The notes below the pieces were generated by a model that was not told where the DNA came from, did no database searches, and saw only the letters and a list, made by a program, of their open reading frames with translations. Of a DNA stretch of 64,000 bases, positions 1-18,677 are shown in pieces (position 1 is the first letter of the stretch; each line of letters begins with the position of its first letter). A program made the position numbers and the translations under genes. Source of the DNA: JACVRW01 sp963811055 (lineage in GTDB: Bacteria; Actinomycetota; Thermoleophilia; Solirubrobacterales; Thermoleophilaceae); assembly GCA_963811055.1 (NCBI GenBank), contig CAWEPQ010000019.1:1-64000 (forward strand), read 5' to 3'.

Positions 1-426
1 TCCGCGCTGGATCCTGATCGCTCTCTTCGACCATCCCGCGCATCTCGCCACGTCGGCCTGGTGGCGCTCAACCTCCCGTCGCGCTCGCCGCGCTGGCACG
101 CGGGCTTCATGGCCGGCTCGCTCCTGCCGGACGTGGACCACGTGCCGCTCGCCCTGGCCAAGGAGCACCCCACCCCGGGCACCAGGCGCCCGGCCACCCA
201 TTGCCTGGTGGCCATCGCTCCGCTGTTCGCGCTCGCGCGGGTATCGCGCAGCGACCTGGCGGACGGGGCCGCGTGGGGGACGGTGGCCCACTTCGCCCGC
301 GACGTCTCGATCCCGCCCGGCGCCCCGCTGCTGCGACCGCTGAACAAGGACGACCTCCTGATTCCCTACGCCGTCTACGCCGCCGCGCTGACGGCGCTCG
401 CCGGCCTCGCGCTCGCGCGGGACTGA
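1..426 (+). CDS. YdjM/DUF457-like membrane metal-dependent hydrolase, 5' partial
   Basis: The gene enters from the left edge. Frame 2 reads WILIALFDHPAHLATSA up to about base 53. A lost base there moves it to frame 1, which continues ALNLPSRSPRW, then LLPDVDHVP, and stops at TGA 424-426. A hydrophobic segment followed by Asp/His-rich DVDH resembles the family of membrane-embedded metal-dependent hydrolases (YdjM, DUF457). The last 20 residues form another hydrophobic helix (YAVYAAALTALAGLALA). The start lies outside the window. The family call rests on this short motif pattern only. It is followed by a 238-base gap before rpoB and is probably not part of that operon. Confidence 0.5.
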   Translation, partial: SALDPDRSLRPSRASRHVGLVALNLPSRSPRWHAGFMAGSLLPDVDHVPLALAKEHPTPGTRRPATHCLVAIAPLFALARVSRSDLADGAAWGTVAHFARDVSIPPGAPLLRPLNKDDLLIPYAVYAAALTALAGLALARD

Positions 427-569
427 CGCTTCGCCGCGCCGATCGCTATGCTGTTCGACGGCCTATAGCTGTAGCCGTCCCTCGTTAGTGCGCCGGCACA
501 TATCTCCGGCGTCTCGGGACGGGGTCCATGATGGCCGCGCCGCCCGAAGTAGTGGGTGGCAGCCGCCCC

Positions 570-599
570 TTGCGGGGGCGGACATGAGTCTGCTATTCT
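570..599 (+). promoter_or_regulatory. Candidate sigma70-type promoter for rpoB-rpoC
   Basis: TTGCGG (570-575) and TATTCT (594-599) are separated by 18 bases and lie 66 bases upstream of the TTG start of rpoB. This is the best -35/-10 pair I see in the 427-664 gap. Sequence match only; no transcription data. Confidence 0.35.
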
Positions 600-664
600 G
601 GTCGGTCGCGCTTTGCGCCCTGCCCGCCTGTCCTCGAAGTTCGAATTCTGAAGGAGTCGCCGAG

Positions 665-4278
<3,614 letters not shown>

Positions 4279-4330
4279 GCGCCAAGCAGCTCCCGGACCG
4301 ACTTAGAGACGCACAAGAAAAAGGATCCCT

Positions 4331-8426
<4,096 letters not shown>

Positions 8427-8442
8427 AGAACTCCGTCTGACC

Positions 8443-8472
8443 ACCCGCTCCCGCGCCGCCGCGGGGGCGGGT
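8443..8472. terminator. Rho-independent-type hairpin between convergent rpoC and the small Cys-rich gene
   Basis: ACCCGCTCCCGCG pairs with CGCGGGGGCGGGT around a very short loop, giving a near-perfect 13-bp GC stem, offset by one T/G position. It lies 17 bases after the rpoC stop and directly before the stop of the opposing small gene, so it can serve both. No T-run follows on the plus strand. Confidence 0.6.
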
Positions 8473-8474
8473 GC

Positions 8475-8654
8475 TCAGCGCTTGCGCGCCTTCTTGACGG
8501 CGCGCTTGGGCGCGTGGACCACGTAGAGGCGGGCTTCGAGCCGCTCGGCGTGACCGTCCTTCGACAGTCGCTTCAGGACCACCGGGCAGCGCTTGCAGCG
8601 TGGGCTCGACCCACAACAGCGCTTCTTCGTCCTGACGGTGCGGGCGGCGGCCAC
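8475..8654 (-). CDS. Small Cys-rich basic protein, CC-x5-CxxCP motif, 59 aa
   Basis: Reading the minus strand from GTG 8654 to TGA 8477-8475 gives a 59-residue protein. It contains RTKKRCCGSSPRCKRCPVVL in its first third and ends in APKRAVKKARKR. Four cysteines (a CC pair and CxxC) suggest a single metal-binding knuckle, and the rest is strongly basic, so nucleic-acid or ribosome binding is possible. I recall similar small CC...CKRCPVV proteins annotated as hypothetical in Actinobacteria, but no function is known to me. A stop codon lies in frame eight codons upstream, which limits start choices to GTG or nearby weak codons. It converges on rpoC. Confidence 0.6.
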   Translation of the reverse strand: MAAARTVRTKKRCCGSSPRCKRCPVVLKRLSKDGHAERLEARLYVVHAPKRAVKKARKR

Positions 8655-8698
8655 CGCGCCGGACCGTAGCAGTACTTAGGTATCCCTAACTTCTTCCC

Positions 8699-9202
8699 CT
8701 ACCTTGTCCCCATGTCCTCGGCCCAGCTCAACAGCTCCTCCACGTGCTCGTCGGTGATGCCCACCGCCGGCAGCGTCTCCACGAGCAGCGTGGGCGCGCT
8801 GCGGCCGTCCGCCCAGGCATGGCAGTCGGCGTCGAGGTTGTCGTCGATCCAGGCAGCGGGGCGCTCGGCCGCGTACTCCTCGATGGCGTCGAGCTTCCAA
8901 TGGGCGGAGCCGAACACCGCCCGGCCGTCGAAGTGCAGGCAGGGGAGCTCCGCGAAGGGGAGGTTCAGCAGGAACGGCAGGTGCTCGTTGGCGCGCTCCT
9001 CCCAGCCGGTGGCCCACACGAGCTCGAAGCTGGGCGCAAGCCGCGCGAGGCGCGGGCCCACGTCGTCTGGGATGCAGTGCGCCACGCCGTCGATCCAGTG
9101 CAGCGGCCCCGGCAGCTCGCGGATATCGGGCGTGAATCCGAACAGGCTGAGTACCCCGTCGACGTCGACGAAGAGGATCGGGCGAGTTGTGTCGTTCGTC
9201 AC
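8699..9202 (-). CDS. HAD-like phosphatase of the SAK/HAD_SAK type
   Basis: 167 residues, unbroken. The N-terminal ILFVDVDGVLSLFG is the HAD motif I with two aspartates (D-x-D). Motif II lies in LVWATGWEERAN, and WIDDNLD near residue 120 is the acidic motif III/IV region. This arrangement fits the small HAD domain found in Swiss-army-knife RNA repair proteins and related stand-alone phosphatases. The substrate is unknown. It is transcribed towards the small Cys-rich gene and may share its transcript (44-base gap). Confidence 0.7.
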   Translation of the reverse strand: MTNDTTRPILFVDVDGVLSLFGFTPDIRELPGPLHWIDGVAHCIPDDVGPRLARLAPSFELVWATGWEERANEHLPFLLNLPFAELPCLHFDGRAVFGSAHWKLDAIEEYAAERPAAWIDDNLDADCHAWADGRSAPTLLVETLPAVGITDEHVEELLSWAEDMGTR

Positions 9203-9371
9203 AGGGGTATCGGAATGTCGTTACGTGGGTATTGACCGTTCTACGACTTCAGCGCCTTCTCATTCAAGTGGCAGGCGCAGAAGCCGATATCACGAATAGC
9301 GCAGGGGATCGCCGCCACCGACTCCCAGGGCGCATGAAGCACTTCTTGAAGCACCTCTGGATCTTCGCCTC

Positions 9372-10238
9372 TTGACTATCGAACTCGGCATTCTCCTAGC
9401 GCTCTTCTGCGCGTTCGCGACCAACCTCGCGTTTCTGCTCAAGCATCGCGGAGCCTGCGCGGCGCCGGACGTGAGCCTCGGCCACCCGATCGCCAGCGCC
9501 GTCGGCCTCTTCCGCTCCAAGTGGTTCGCGCTCGGCATGCTCGTCGCTCTCTTCGCCTGGTGCCTCCACGTCTTCGCCATGGCGCTGGCGCCGCTCTCGC
9601 TGGTCCAGGCAGTCATCTCCGGCGGGCTCGTCTTCCTCACGGTCCTGGCCGAGCGCTGGTTCGGCTTCACGGTCGGCTTCCGGCAGTGGGCCGGCGTGGG
9701 CCTCACGGCCCTCGGCCTCGTGCTGCTGGCCGTCACGCTGCCGTCCGGTGAGGGCGCCAACTCGAGCTACTCGCTGGCCGCGATGGTCGCGTTCGAGTCT
9801 GCTCTGCTGGTCGTGGGCACCGTGCTGGTCCTCTCGCCGAAGCTCGGTTCGCACGAGCACCACGGAGTGATGCTCGGCACCGCAGCCGGCATCCTCTTCG
9901 GAGTCTCAGACGTTGCCATCAAGGCGCTCACCGGCTCCGTCGGCTCCGAGGGCGCCCTCGGGCTCCTCTCGCCCTGGCTCGTCACCTGCATCCTCGCCTC
10001 GATCATCGCCTTCTACGCGTCCGCGCGCGGGCTTCAGAAGGGCGAGGCGGTCCCGGTGATCACCCTCACCAGCGCCGCGGCCAACGTCACCGCGATCAGC
10101 GGAGGCATCCTGGTGTTCGGTGACCCGATGCCGAACGATCCGCTCGGGATCGTCCTGCAGAGCTTCGCCTTCGTGCTGGTGATCGTGGCGGCCGCGCTTA
10201 CGCCGGCTCCGCTGCGCGCCGCTCGCGCTACGGCCTAG
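9372..10238 (+). CDS. DMT-superfamily (EamA-like) membrane transporter
   Basis: 288 residues with about nine hydrophobic helices (for example LGILLALFCAFATNLAFLL, ALGMLVALFAWCLHVFAMAL, LVQAVISGGLVFLTVLAERW) and an internal two-fold arrangement typical of drug/metabolite transporters. Short charged loops such as SPKLGSHEHHG separate the halves. TTG 9372 gives the first helix right at the N-terminus; no good ribosome site is visible, so the start is tentative. The frame is intact. Substrate unknown. It sits alone between a divergent HAD gene and rpsL. Confidence 0.75.
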   Translation: MTIELGILLALFCAFATNLAFLLKHRGACAAPDVSLGHPIASAVGLFRSKWFALGMLVALFAWCLHVFAMALAPLSLVQAVISGGLVFLTVLAERWFGFTVGFRQWAGVGLTALGLVLLAVTLPSGEGANSSYSLAAMVAFESALLVVGTVLVLSPKLGSHEHHGVMLGTAAGILFGVSDVAIKALTGSVGSEGALGLLSPWLVTCILASIIAFYASARGLQKGEAVPVITLTSAAANVTAISGGILVFGDPMPNDPLGIVLQSFAFVLVIVAAALTPAPLRAARATA

Positions 10239-10275
10239 CTTCGTCTTGCCCAGGCCGCTGGGCTTGCGCTCCGGC

Positions 10276-10322
10276 GTCGATCACCGCCCTCGCTCGCTTC
10301 GCTCGCTCGTTCGGTAATCGAC
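10276..10322. repeat. Inverted repeat enclosing a CTCG-rich direct repeat, downstream of the DMT gene
   Basis: GTCGATCACCG (10276-10286) pairs with CGGTAATCGAC (10312-10322) with one mismatch. The 25-base loop is built from repeated CTCGCTCGCTTCG units. It may act as a terminator or be a REP-like element. The rest of 10239-10532 holds the presumed rpsL promoter region, but no clear -10/-35 pair stands out. Confidence 0.4.
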
Positions 10323-10532
10323 AGCCGTCGCCGCCCGCGGTCGATCCGCCCAGGGCCAAGCACTGCCTTCCGTTGAAGGAGTGGCTGAGGGACCAGCGGC
10401 CACGCTCACCCTTTCTCCCTGCTTAAAGCAAAAAGATACGGGAGCCCCTGTGTTCCGGGGGCGGCGACGGCAACGCTGCCGGAGCGCAAGCCCACCGGCC
10501 AGGGCAGCTGCGCTGCTAACCTCCCGCGCCGC

Positions 10533-10928
10533 ATGCCAAGCATCAATCAGCTCGTCCGCAAGGGCCGCGTGAAGCCCAAGAAGAAGGTCTCCACGCCAGG
10601 CCTCAAGTCCGGCCAGGGACGCAAGCGGCGTATCGCCGCTCCCCAGCGCCGGGGGGTCTGCACCCGCGTCTACACCACCACGCCCAAGAAGCCGAACTCG
10701 GCGCTGCGCAAGGTCGCGCGCGTGCGGCTCACCAACGGCATGGAGGTCACGACCTACATCCCGGGCGAGGGGCACAACCTTCAGGAGCACTCGGTCGTGC
10801 TCGTCCGCGGAGGCCGCGTCAAGGACCTCCCGGGCGTGCGCTACAAGGTCGTCCGCGGCACGCTCGACGCCGCCGGCGTGTCGGACCGGAAGAAGGCCCG
10901 CTCCCAGTACGGAGCCAAGGCCCGCTAG
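10533..10928 (+). CDS. rpsL: 30S ribosomal protein uS12
   Basis: 131 residues, intact frame. MPSINQLVRKGR is the standard opening. The conserved decoding loops are present: TTTPKKPNSALRKVARVRL and GRVKDLPGVRYKVVRG keep the lysines whose mutation gives streptomycin resistance, so this is a wild-type, sensitive-type sequence. It overlaps rpsG by one base (TAG/GTG), showing translational coupling. Confidence 0.98.
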   Translation: MPSINQLVRKGRVKPKKKVSTPGLKSGQGRKRRIAAPQRRGVCTRVYTTTPKKPNSALRKVARVRLTNGMEVTTYIPGEGHNLQEHSVVLVRGGRVKDLPGVRYKVVRGTLDAAGVSDRKKARSQYGAKAR

Positions 10929-11398
10929 TGCCCCGCAGAGCTGCAGCAGGCGTCCGGCCGGTCGAGGCCGACCCCATGTACGGGTCGAAGCTCGTGGCCC
11001 AGGTCATCAACAAGGTGATGTCGGACGGCAAGAAGTCCACCGCCGAGAAGATCGTCTACGACGCGCTCGACATCCTCGCCAGGCGCACCAAGCAGGATCC
11101 GGTGCCCGCCCTCGAGGACTCGATCAAGGCGCTCACCCCCGTGCTCGAGGTTCGCTCGCGCCGGGTCGGCGGCGCCACCTACCAGGTGCCGGTCGAGGTC
11201 CCCTCGCCGCGCGCCCGCACACTTGCAGTCCGCTGGCTCGTCGAGTTCTCGCGCCAGCGCCGGGAGAAGTCCATGTCAGAGCGCCTCGCCGGCGAGCTGG
11301 CCGACGCCCAGTCCCAGCAGGGCGGCGCCTACAAGCGCAAGGACGACATCTTCCGCATGGCTCAGGCCAACAAGGCCTTCGCCCACTACCGCTGGTAG
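10928..11398 (+). CDS. rpsG: 30S ribosomal protein uS7
   Basis: 156 residues, intact. GTG 10928 shares its first base with the rpsL stop. Conserved YGSKLVAQVINKVMSDGKKS and GGATYQVPVEV, and the C-terminal RKDDIFRMAQANKAFAHYRW, match uS7, the head protein that nucleates 16S 3' domain assembly. In most bacteria fusA follows directly. Here a reversed membrane gene and a leader lie between them. Confidence 0.98.
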   Translation: MPRRAAAGVRPVEADPMYGSKLVAQVINKVMSDGKKSTAEKIVYDALDILARRTKQDPVPALEDSIKALTPVLEVRSRRVGGATYQVPVEVPSPRARTLAVRWLVEFSRQRREKSMSERLAGELADAQSQQGGAYKRKDDIFRMAQANKAFAHYRW

Positions 11399-11458
11399 CA
11401 GCGGACGCCCTAACCCCTGCCACCCTCATAGCGGAAATCGCCCAGGTCGGTGGTCGCT

Positions 11459-11997
11459 CTACCCAGCAGCGTTGTCGTTCGCGCTTCGGTTCCGGGCTGA
11501 GCGCCGCCACGGCGGCCACCATCGCCAGCAGCCCGCCGGCGGCCTCCAGGTAGAGCCCGGGCCCCGGCTCGGCCTTCGCTCCCGCGAAGTCGCGGCCGAT
11601 CACCCCGGTCTCGTTCGATGCCGGCAGGTCGTTGAGCAGCACGATGCCGAGCGCCACCGCGCCGAACACCGCCAGCGCCGCGGCCGCCGGGCGGGAGCCG
11701 CCGAGGCCGGCGCCCAGCCCCATCGCCAGCACTGCCACGGCGAGCAGCGAGGAAGACCACGCTGTGGCGGTCGAGTCCGGTCTGGTCGCACTGCTCGGCC
11801 AGCGCGGGATTCGTGTCGTTGAGCGCCTCGCAGCTGCCGCTCGCCACGTCCACCGAAACCACCGTCGAGAAGGCGGACAGGAGCATCAGCAGAGCGGCCG
11901 CCACGGCGAGCGCCGTCACCACCGCGACGCGCGCTCTGCGATCCCGCACGGGGAGGGAAAATCCGGCCTTTCGCGCGCGCCGATTGCCTGCTACCAT
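11459..11997 (-). CDS. Uncharacterised four-helix membrane protein inside the str operon, antisense
   Basis: From ATG 11997 the protein opens with MVAGNRRARKAG, then a helix VAVVTALAVAAALLMLLSAF, a loop with two cysteines (SCEALNDTNPALAEQC), then SVVFLLLAVAVLAMGLGAGL after a +1 break near 11749. Two more helices follow (AAALAVFGAVALGIVLL and YLEAAGGLLAMVAAVAAL). A second break near 11497 leads to SANDNAAG and TAG at 11461-11459. The length is about 178 residues. The Cys pair between helices 1 and 2 is likely extracytoplasmic. I do not recognise a family. It is transcribed against rpsG and fusA. Confidence 0.55.
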
Positions 11998-12139
11998 CAC
12001 GTGTCGCTTCGCGGCCGGACTCCCTCCGACTGCGATGCCGCTCAGCCACGTGGTCCAAAGGGCTGCGGCGAGCGGGCTCGAAGCTCGATGGAGGCTCCTA
12101 CCAAATAAGACCGCGCCGGGCGACATCCTCCACGCAGCA

Positions 12140-12171
12140 CCGGGCCCGGCAAGGGCCTTTTTTCTGCCCGG
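12140..12171 (+). terminator. Attenuator-like pair of alternative hairpins in the fusA leader
   Basis: Hairpin 1 is GGCCC (12143-12147) with GGGCC (12153-12157), followed by six T residues (12158-12163), an intrinsic-terminator shape. Hairpin 2 is CCGGGC (12140-12145) with GCCCGG (12166-12171), which shares bases with hairpin 1, so only one can form. The T-run ends 30 bases before the fusA ATG and no gene ends just upstream on this strand, which argues for conditional read-through rather than simple termination. Confidence 0.45.
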
Positions 12172-12193
12172 AAACGACGAGAACGAAGAGAAC

Positions 12194-14304
<2,111 letters not shown>

Positions 14305-14387
14305 CGCGGGCAATTTTAAAAATAGGAGTATGTTTCGCGAGTTCGGGCCAGGTCCCGGGCCGGAAACTTTGAAAGGAGTAGTTCGGA

Positions 14388-15575
<1,188 letters not shown>

Positions 15576-15600
15576 GCGGTCGTCCAAAGACCACCTTCTC

Positions 15601-15629
15601 GGGGGCGGGCAGCAGGAAGGCCCGCCCCC
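15601..15629 (+). terminator. Strong hairpin between tuf and rpsJ
   Basis: GGGGGCGGGC (15601-15610) pairs perfectly with GCCCGCCCCC (15620-15629) around a nine-base loop. There is no T-run. It lies 25 bases after the tuf stop and 19 before rpsJ, so it probably ends or trims the str transcript, or modulates read-through into the S10 operon. Confidence 0.6.
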
Positions 15630-15648
15630 AAGCCTGTCCAGACACACC

Positions 15649-15972
15649 ATGGCCACACTCACTCAGAACAAGATCCGAATCCGGCTCAAGGCCTACGACC
15701 ACTCGGCGATCGAGACGGCCGCCAAGGAGATCGTGGACACGGCCGTGCGCACGGGCGCCTCGGTGTCGGGGCCCGTCCCGCTGCCGACCGAGAAGAACGT
15801 GTACTGCGTGGTGCGCGGCCCGTTCAAGGACAAGGACTCGCGCGAGCACTTCGAGATCCGCACGCACAAGCGGCTGATCGACATCCTCCAGCCCACGCCG
15901 AAGACCGTCGACTCGCTCCAGCGGCTCGATCACCTGCCGGCGGGCGTGGACATCCAGATCCAGCTGATCTGA
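15649..15972 (+). CDS. rpsJ: 30S ribosomal protein uS10
   Basis: 107 residues, intact. NKIRIRLKAYDHSAIETAAKEIV, GPVPLPTEKNVYCVVRGPFKDKDSREHFE and KRLIDILQPTPKTVDSL are diagnostic. It is the first gene of the S10 operon. It is also the NusE partner of NusB in antitermination. Its stop overlaps the ATG of rplC (TGATG). Confidence 0.98.
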   Translation: MATLTQNKIRIRLKAYDHSAIETAAKEIVDTAVRTGASVSGPVPLPTEKNVYCVVRGPFKDKDSREHFEIRTHKRLIDILQPTPKTVDSLQRLDHLPAGVDIQIQLI

Positions 15973-16596
15973 TGGCCGGGCTGCTGGGACGCAAGCTGGG
16001 CATGACGCAGGTCTTCGACACCGAGGACGGCCACGTGGAGCGCGTGACCGTGATCGAGGCGGGCCCCTGCTTCGTGACCGCCATCCGGCGCGCCGAGCGC
16101 GACGGCTACGACGCCGTCCAGCTTGCCTTCGGCGAGATCTCCGAGAAGAAGCTCCAGAAGGCGCGCCGCGGCCATCTCCAGAAGGCCGGCGTGGGCAACC
16201 TCCGCCACCTCTGCGAGTTCCGCGGCGAGCGCCGGCGAGCTCGAGGTGGGCGCCGAGGTGAAGGTCGACGCGGTCTTCGAGAAGGGCGAGACCGTCAAGG
16301 TCTCCGGCGTCTCGAAGGGCAAGGGCTTCGCCGGCACGATCAAGCGCCACAACTTCCACCGCGGCCCGGTGTCGCACGGCTCGCACAACGTCCGCGCGCC
16401 GGGCTCGATCGGCGCCTCCGCCGATCCCGCGCGCGTGTTCAAGGGGATCCGGGGCCCGGGCCAGATGGGCAACAAGCGCGCGACGCAGCGCGGCCTCGAG
16501 GTCGTGGACGTCCGGGCCGACGGCAACCTGCTGTTCGTCCGCGGCTCGGTGCCGGGCCCCAAGGGCAGCGTCGTCGAGATCAGGAAGGACGCCTGA
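15972..16596 (+). CDS. rplC: 50S ribosomal protein uL3
   Basis: About 207 residues. The start GLLGRKLGMTQVF is typical. A +1 break near 16230 joins LCEFRGE to AGELEVGAEVKVDAVF. The conserved central loop is KGFAGTIKRHNFHRGPVSHG, followed by RVFKGIRGPGQMGNKRATQRG. It binds near the 23S 3' end and the peptidyl transferase centre. Its stop shares a base with the rplD start. Confidence 0.96.
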
Positions 16597-17250
16597 TGGC
16601 CGCCCCCCAGGCGCCGTTCATCGGCAAGAAGCAGGGCAAGCTCGACGCTCGACGAGAGCGTGTTCGGCGAGAGCTTCCACGGGCCGCTCGTGCACGAGGC
16701 GGTGCGCGCCGAGCTGGCCGCGCGCCGGCGCGGCACGGCGTCCACCAAGACGCGCGCCGAGGTCGCCATGACCGGCGCCAAGGCCTGGCGCCAGAAGGGC
16801 ACGGGCCGCGCCCGCGTGGGCGCCCTCTCCGCTGTCGCAGCCGCACCGGCGGCGGCGTGGCCTTCGGGCCCAAGCCGCGCTCGCTACACGGTGAAGGTCA
16901 ACCGCAAGGCCGTCCGCCGCGCGCTGCGCGCCGCGCTCGCCCTGCACGCCGAGCGCGGCTCGATCGCCGGCGTGGACGCTTCCGCGTGGGACACCCCGTC
17001 CACCAAGGCAGGCCGCGGCCGCGCTGGACACGCTCGACGGCCAGGGCCGCGTGCTGCGTGGTGCTCGGCGAGGGCGAGGAGAACTGCGCCAAGTCCTTCC
17101 GCAACATCTCGCGGCGTGAGCGTGCTCGACGCGGACCAGGTGGGCGTGGCCGACGTGATCGGCGCCGCCCGGCTCGTGGTGTCCGAGGCGGCGCTCGAGC
17201 GGCTCGCCGCCAAGGCCCGCTCGTCGACACGGGGCGAGGAGGCGGCCTGA
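16596..17250 (+). CDS. rplD: 50S ribosomal protein uL4
   Basis: About 215 residues, and among the most broken genes here: the frame changes near 16650, 16832, 16845, 16885, 17012, 17060 and 17116. Rejoined it reads SVFGESFHGPLVHEAVRAEL, RRRGTASTKTRAEV, WRQKGTGRARVG, TGGGVAFGPKPRS, YTVKVNRKAVRRAL, and SVLDADQVGVADVIGAARLV. The exit-tunnel loop (KTRAEVxGGGxKPWRQKGTGRAR in the family) is complete. In many bacteria uL4 also represses its own operon. Removing seven bases makes the length a multiple of three. Confidence 0.93.
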
Positions 17251-17547
17251 TGCACGCCGCGCCAGGTGATCCTCCGGCCGGTCGTCTCCGAGAAGAGCTA
17301 CGCGCTGCTCGCGGCCAACAAGTACACGTTCCGCGTGCACGAGCGCGCCAACAAGACGCAGGTGCGCCAGGCGATCGAGGAGATCTTCGGCGTGCGCGTC
17401 GAGGGCGTTCGCACGGCCTGGGTCAAGCCCAAGCCCAAGCGCCGCGGCGTCAGCAGCGGCACCCGCCGGCGCTGGAAGAAGGCGATCGTGACCCTCCACC
17501 AGGAGGACACCATCGAGCTGTTCGAGGGCCAGGAGATCGGAGCCTGA
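17250..17547 (+). CDS. rplW: 50S ribosomal protein uL23
   Basis: 98 residues. ATG 17250 overlaps the rplD stop. One extra base directly after the start codon (17253) must be skipped to read TPRQVILRPVVSEKSYALLA. ANKTQVRQAIEEIFGVRV and VNTxxxKPKxKRRG-like VKPKPKRRGVSSG follow. It sits at the exit of the peptide tunnel, where trigger factor and SRP dock. Confidence 0.95.
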
Positions 17548-18394
17548 TGGCCATCAAGAAGCACAAGCCCACGAGCCCCGGCCGGCGCTTCGCCACCTGG
17601 CTCCAGCACGAGGCGGTCACCAAGACCGAGCCCGAGAAGTCGCTCGACGGAGGGGCTCAAGAAGTCCGGCGGGCGCAACGCGCACGGGCGCATCACGTCG
17701 CGCCACCGCGGCGGCGGCGCCAAGCGCAAGTACCGGAAGATCGACTTCAAGCGCCGCAAGGACGGCGTGCCGGCCAAGGTGGCCGCGATCGAGTACGACC
17801 CCAACCGCAGCGCGCACATCGCCCTGCTCCACTACGTGGACGGCGAGAAGCGCTACATCCTCGCGCCGGCCCGCATCTCGGTCGGGGACACCGTCTCGTC
17901 GGGTCCCGACGCGGACATCGCGCCCGGGCAACACGCTGCCGCTGAGCGCGATCCCCACCGGCACCATCGTCCACAACGTGGAGCTGGTGCCCGGCAGGGG
18001 CGGCCAGCTCGGCCGCTCGGCGGGCACCTCGATCCAGGTCGTGGCCAAGGAGGGCACCTACGCCACGCTGCGGCTGCCCTCGAGCGAGATGCGCCTGGTG
18101 CTGAGCGACTGCCGCGCCACGATCGGCGCGCTCGGGAACGCCGAGCACGAGCTCGTGGAGCTGGGCAAGGCGGGGCGCTCGCGCCACCGCGGCAAGCGCC
18201 CGCAGACGCGCGGCGTGGCCATGAACCCGGTGGACCATCCGCACGGCGGCGGCGAGGCGCACCACACGCCCGGCGGCCATCCGGTCACCCCGTGGGGCGT
18301 GCCGACGCTCGGCTACCGCACGCGCAAGAAGCGCAAGACGTCCGATCGCTACATCGTCCGCGGCCGCCGGCGCGGCAAGAAGGGGAGGCGCTAA
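17547..18394 (+). CDS. rplB: 50S ribosomal protein uL2
   Basis: About 281 residues. MAIKKHKPTSPGRRFAT opens the protein. Breaks near 17652 and 17929 lead to LKKSGGRNAHGRITSRHRGG and NTLPLSAIPTGTIVHNVEL. GRGGQLGRSAGTSIQVVAKE and the catalytic-centre-proximal VAMNPVDHPHGGGEAHHTPG are intact. It ends RGRRRGKKGRR. Primary 23S-binding protein needed for subunit association. Confidence 0.97.
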
Positions 18395-18397
18395 TCC

Positions 18398-18677
18398 ATG
18401 TCGCGCTCGAGTAAGAAGGGCCCGTTCATCGAGGAGCGCCTGCTGCGGCGCATCGAGCGCATGAACGAGTCCGGCCAGCAAGCAGATGGTCAAGACCTGG
18501 TCGCGGACCTCCACGATCTTCCCCGACATGGTGGGCCACACCATCGCCGTTCACGACGGGCGCAAGCACGTGCCCGTGTTCGTGTCCGAGTCGATGGTCG
18601 GTCACAAGCTCGGCGAGTTCGCCCCCACGCGCGTGTTCCGCGCGCACGCGGGCGGGGACAGGGTGAGAATGAGATGA
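18398..18677 (+). CDS. rpsS: 30S ribosomal protein uS19
   Basis: About 92 residues. MSRSSKKGPFIEERLLRR is standard. A +1 break near 18481 joins MNESGQ to KQMVKTWSRTSTIFPDMVG. GRKHVPVFVSESMVGHKLGEF follows. It ends at TGA 18675-18677, overlapping the rplV ATG at 18674 (ATGA). It forms the head contact with uS13. Confidence 0.96.

Noticed and set aside
10289..10311. CTCGCTCG repeats resembling a mini-array
   Set aside because: Only one short tract with no spacers; not a CRISPR array.
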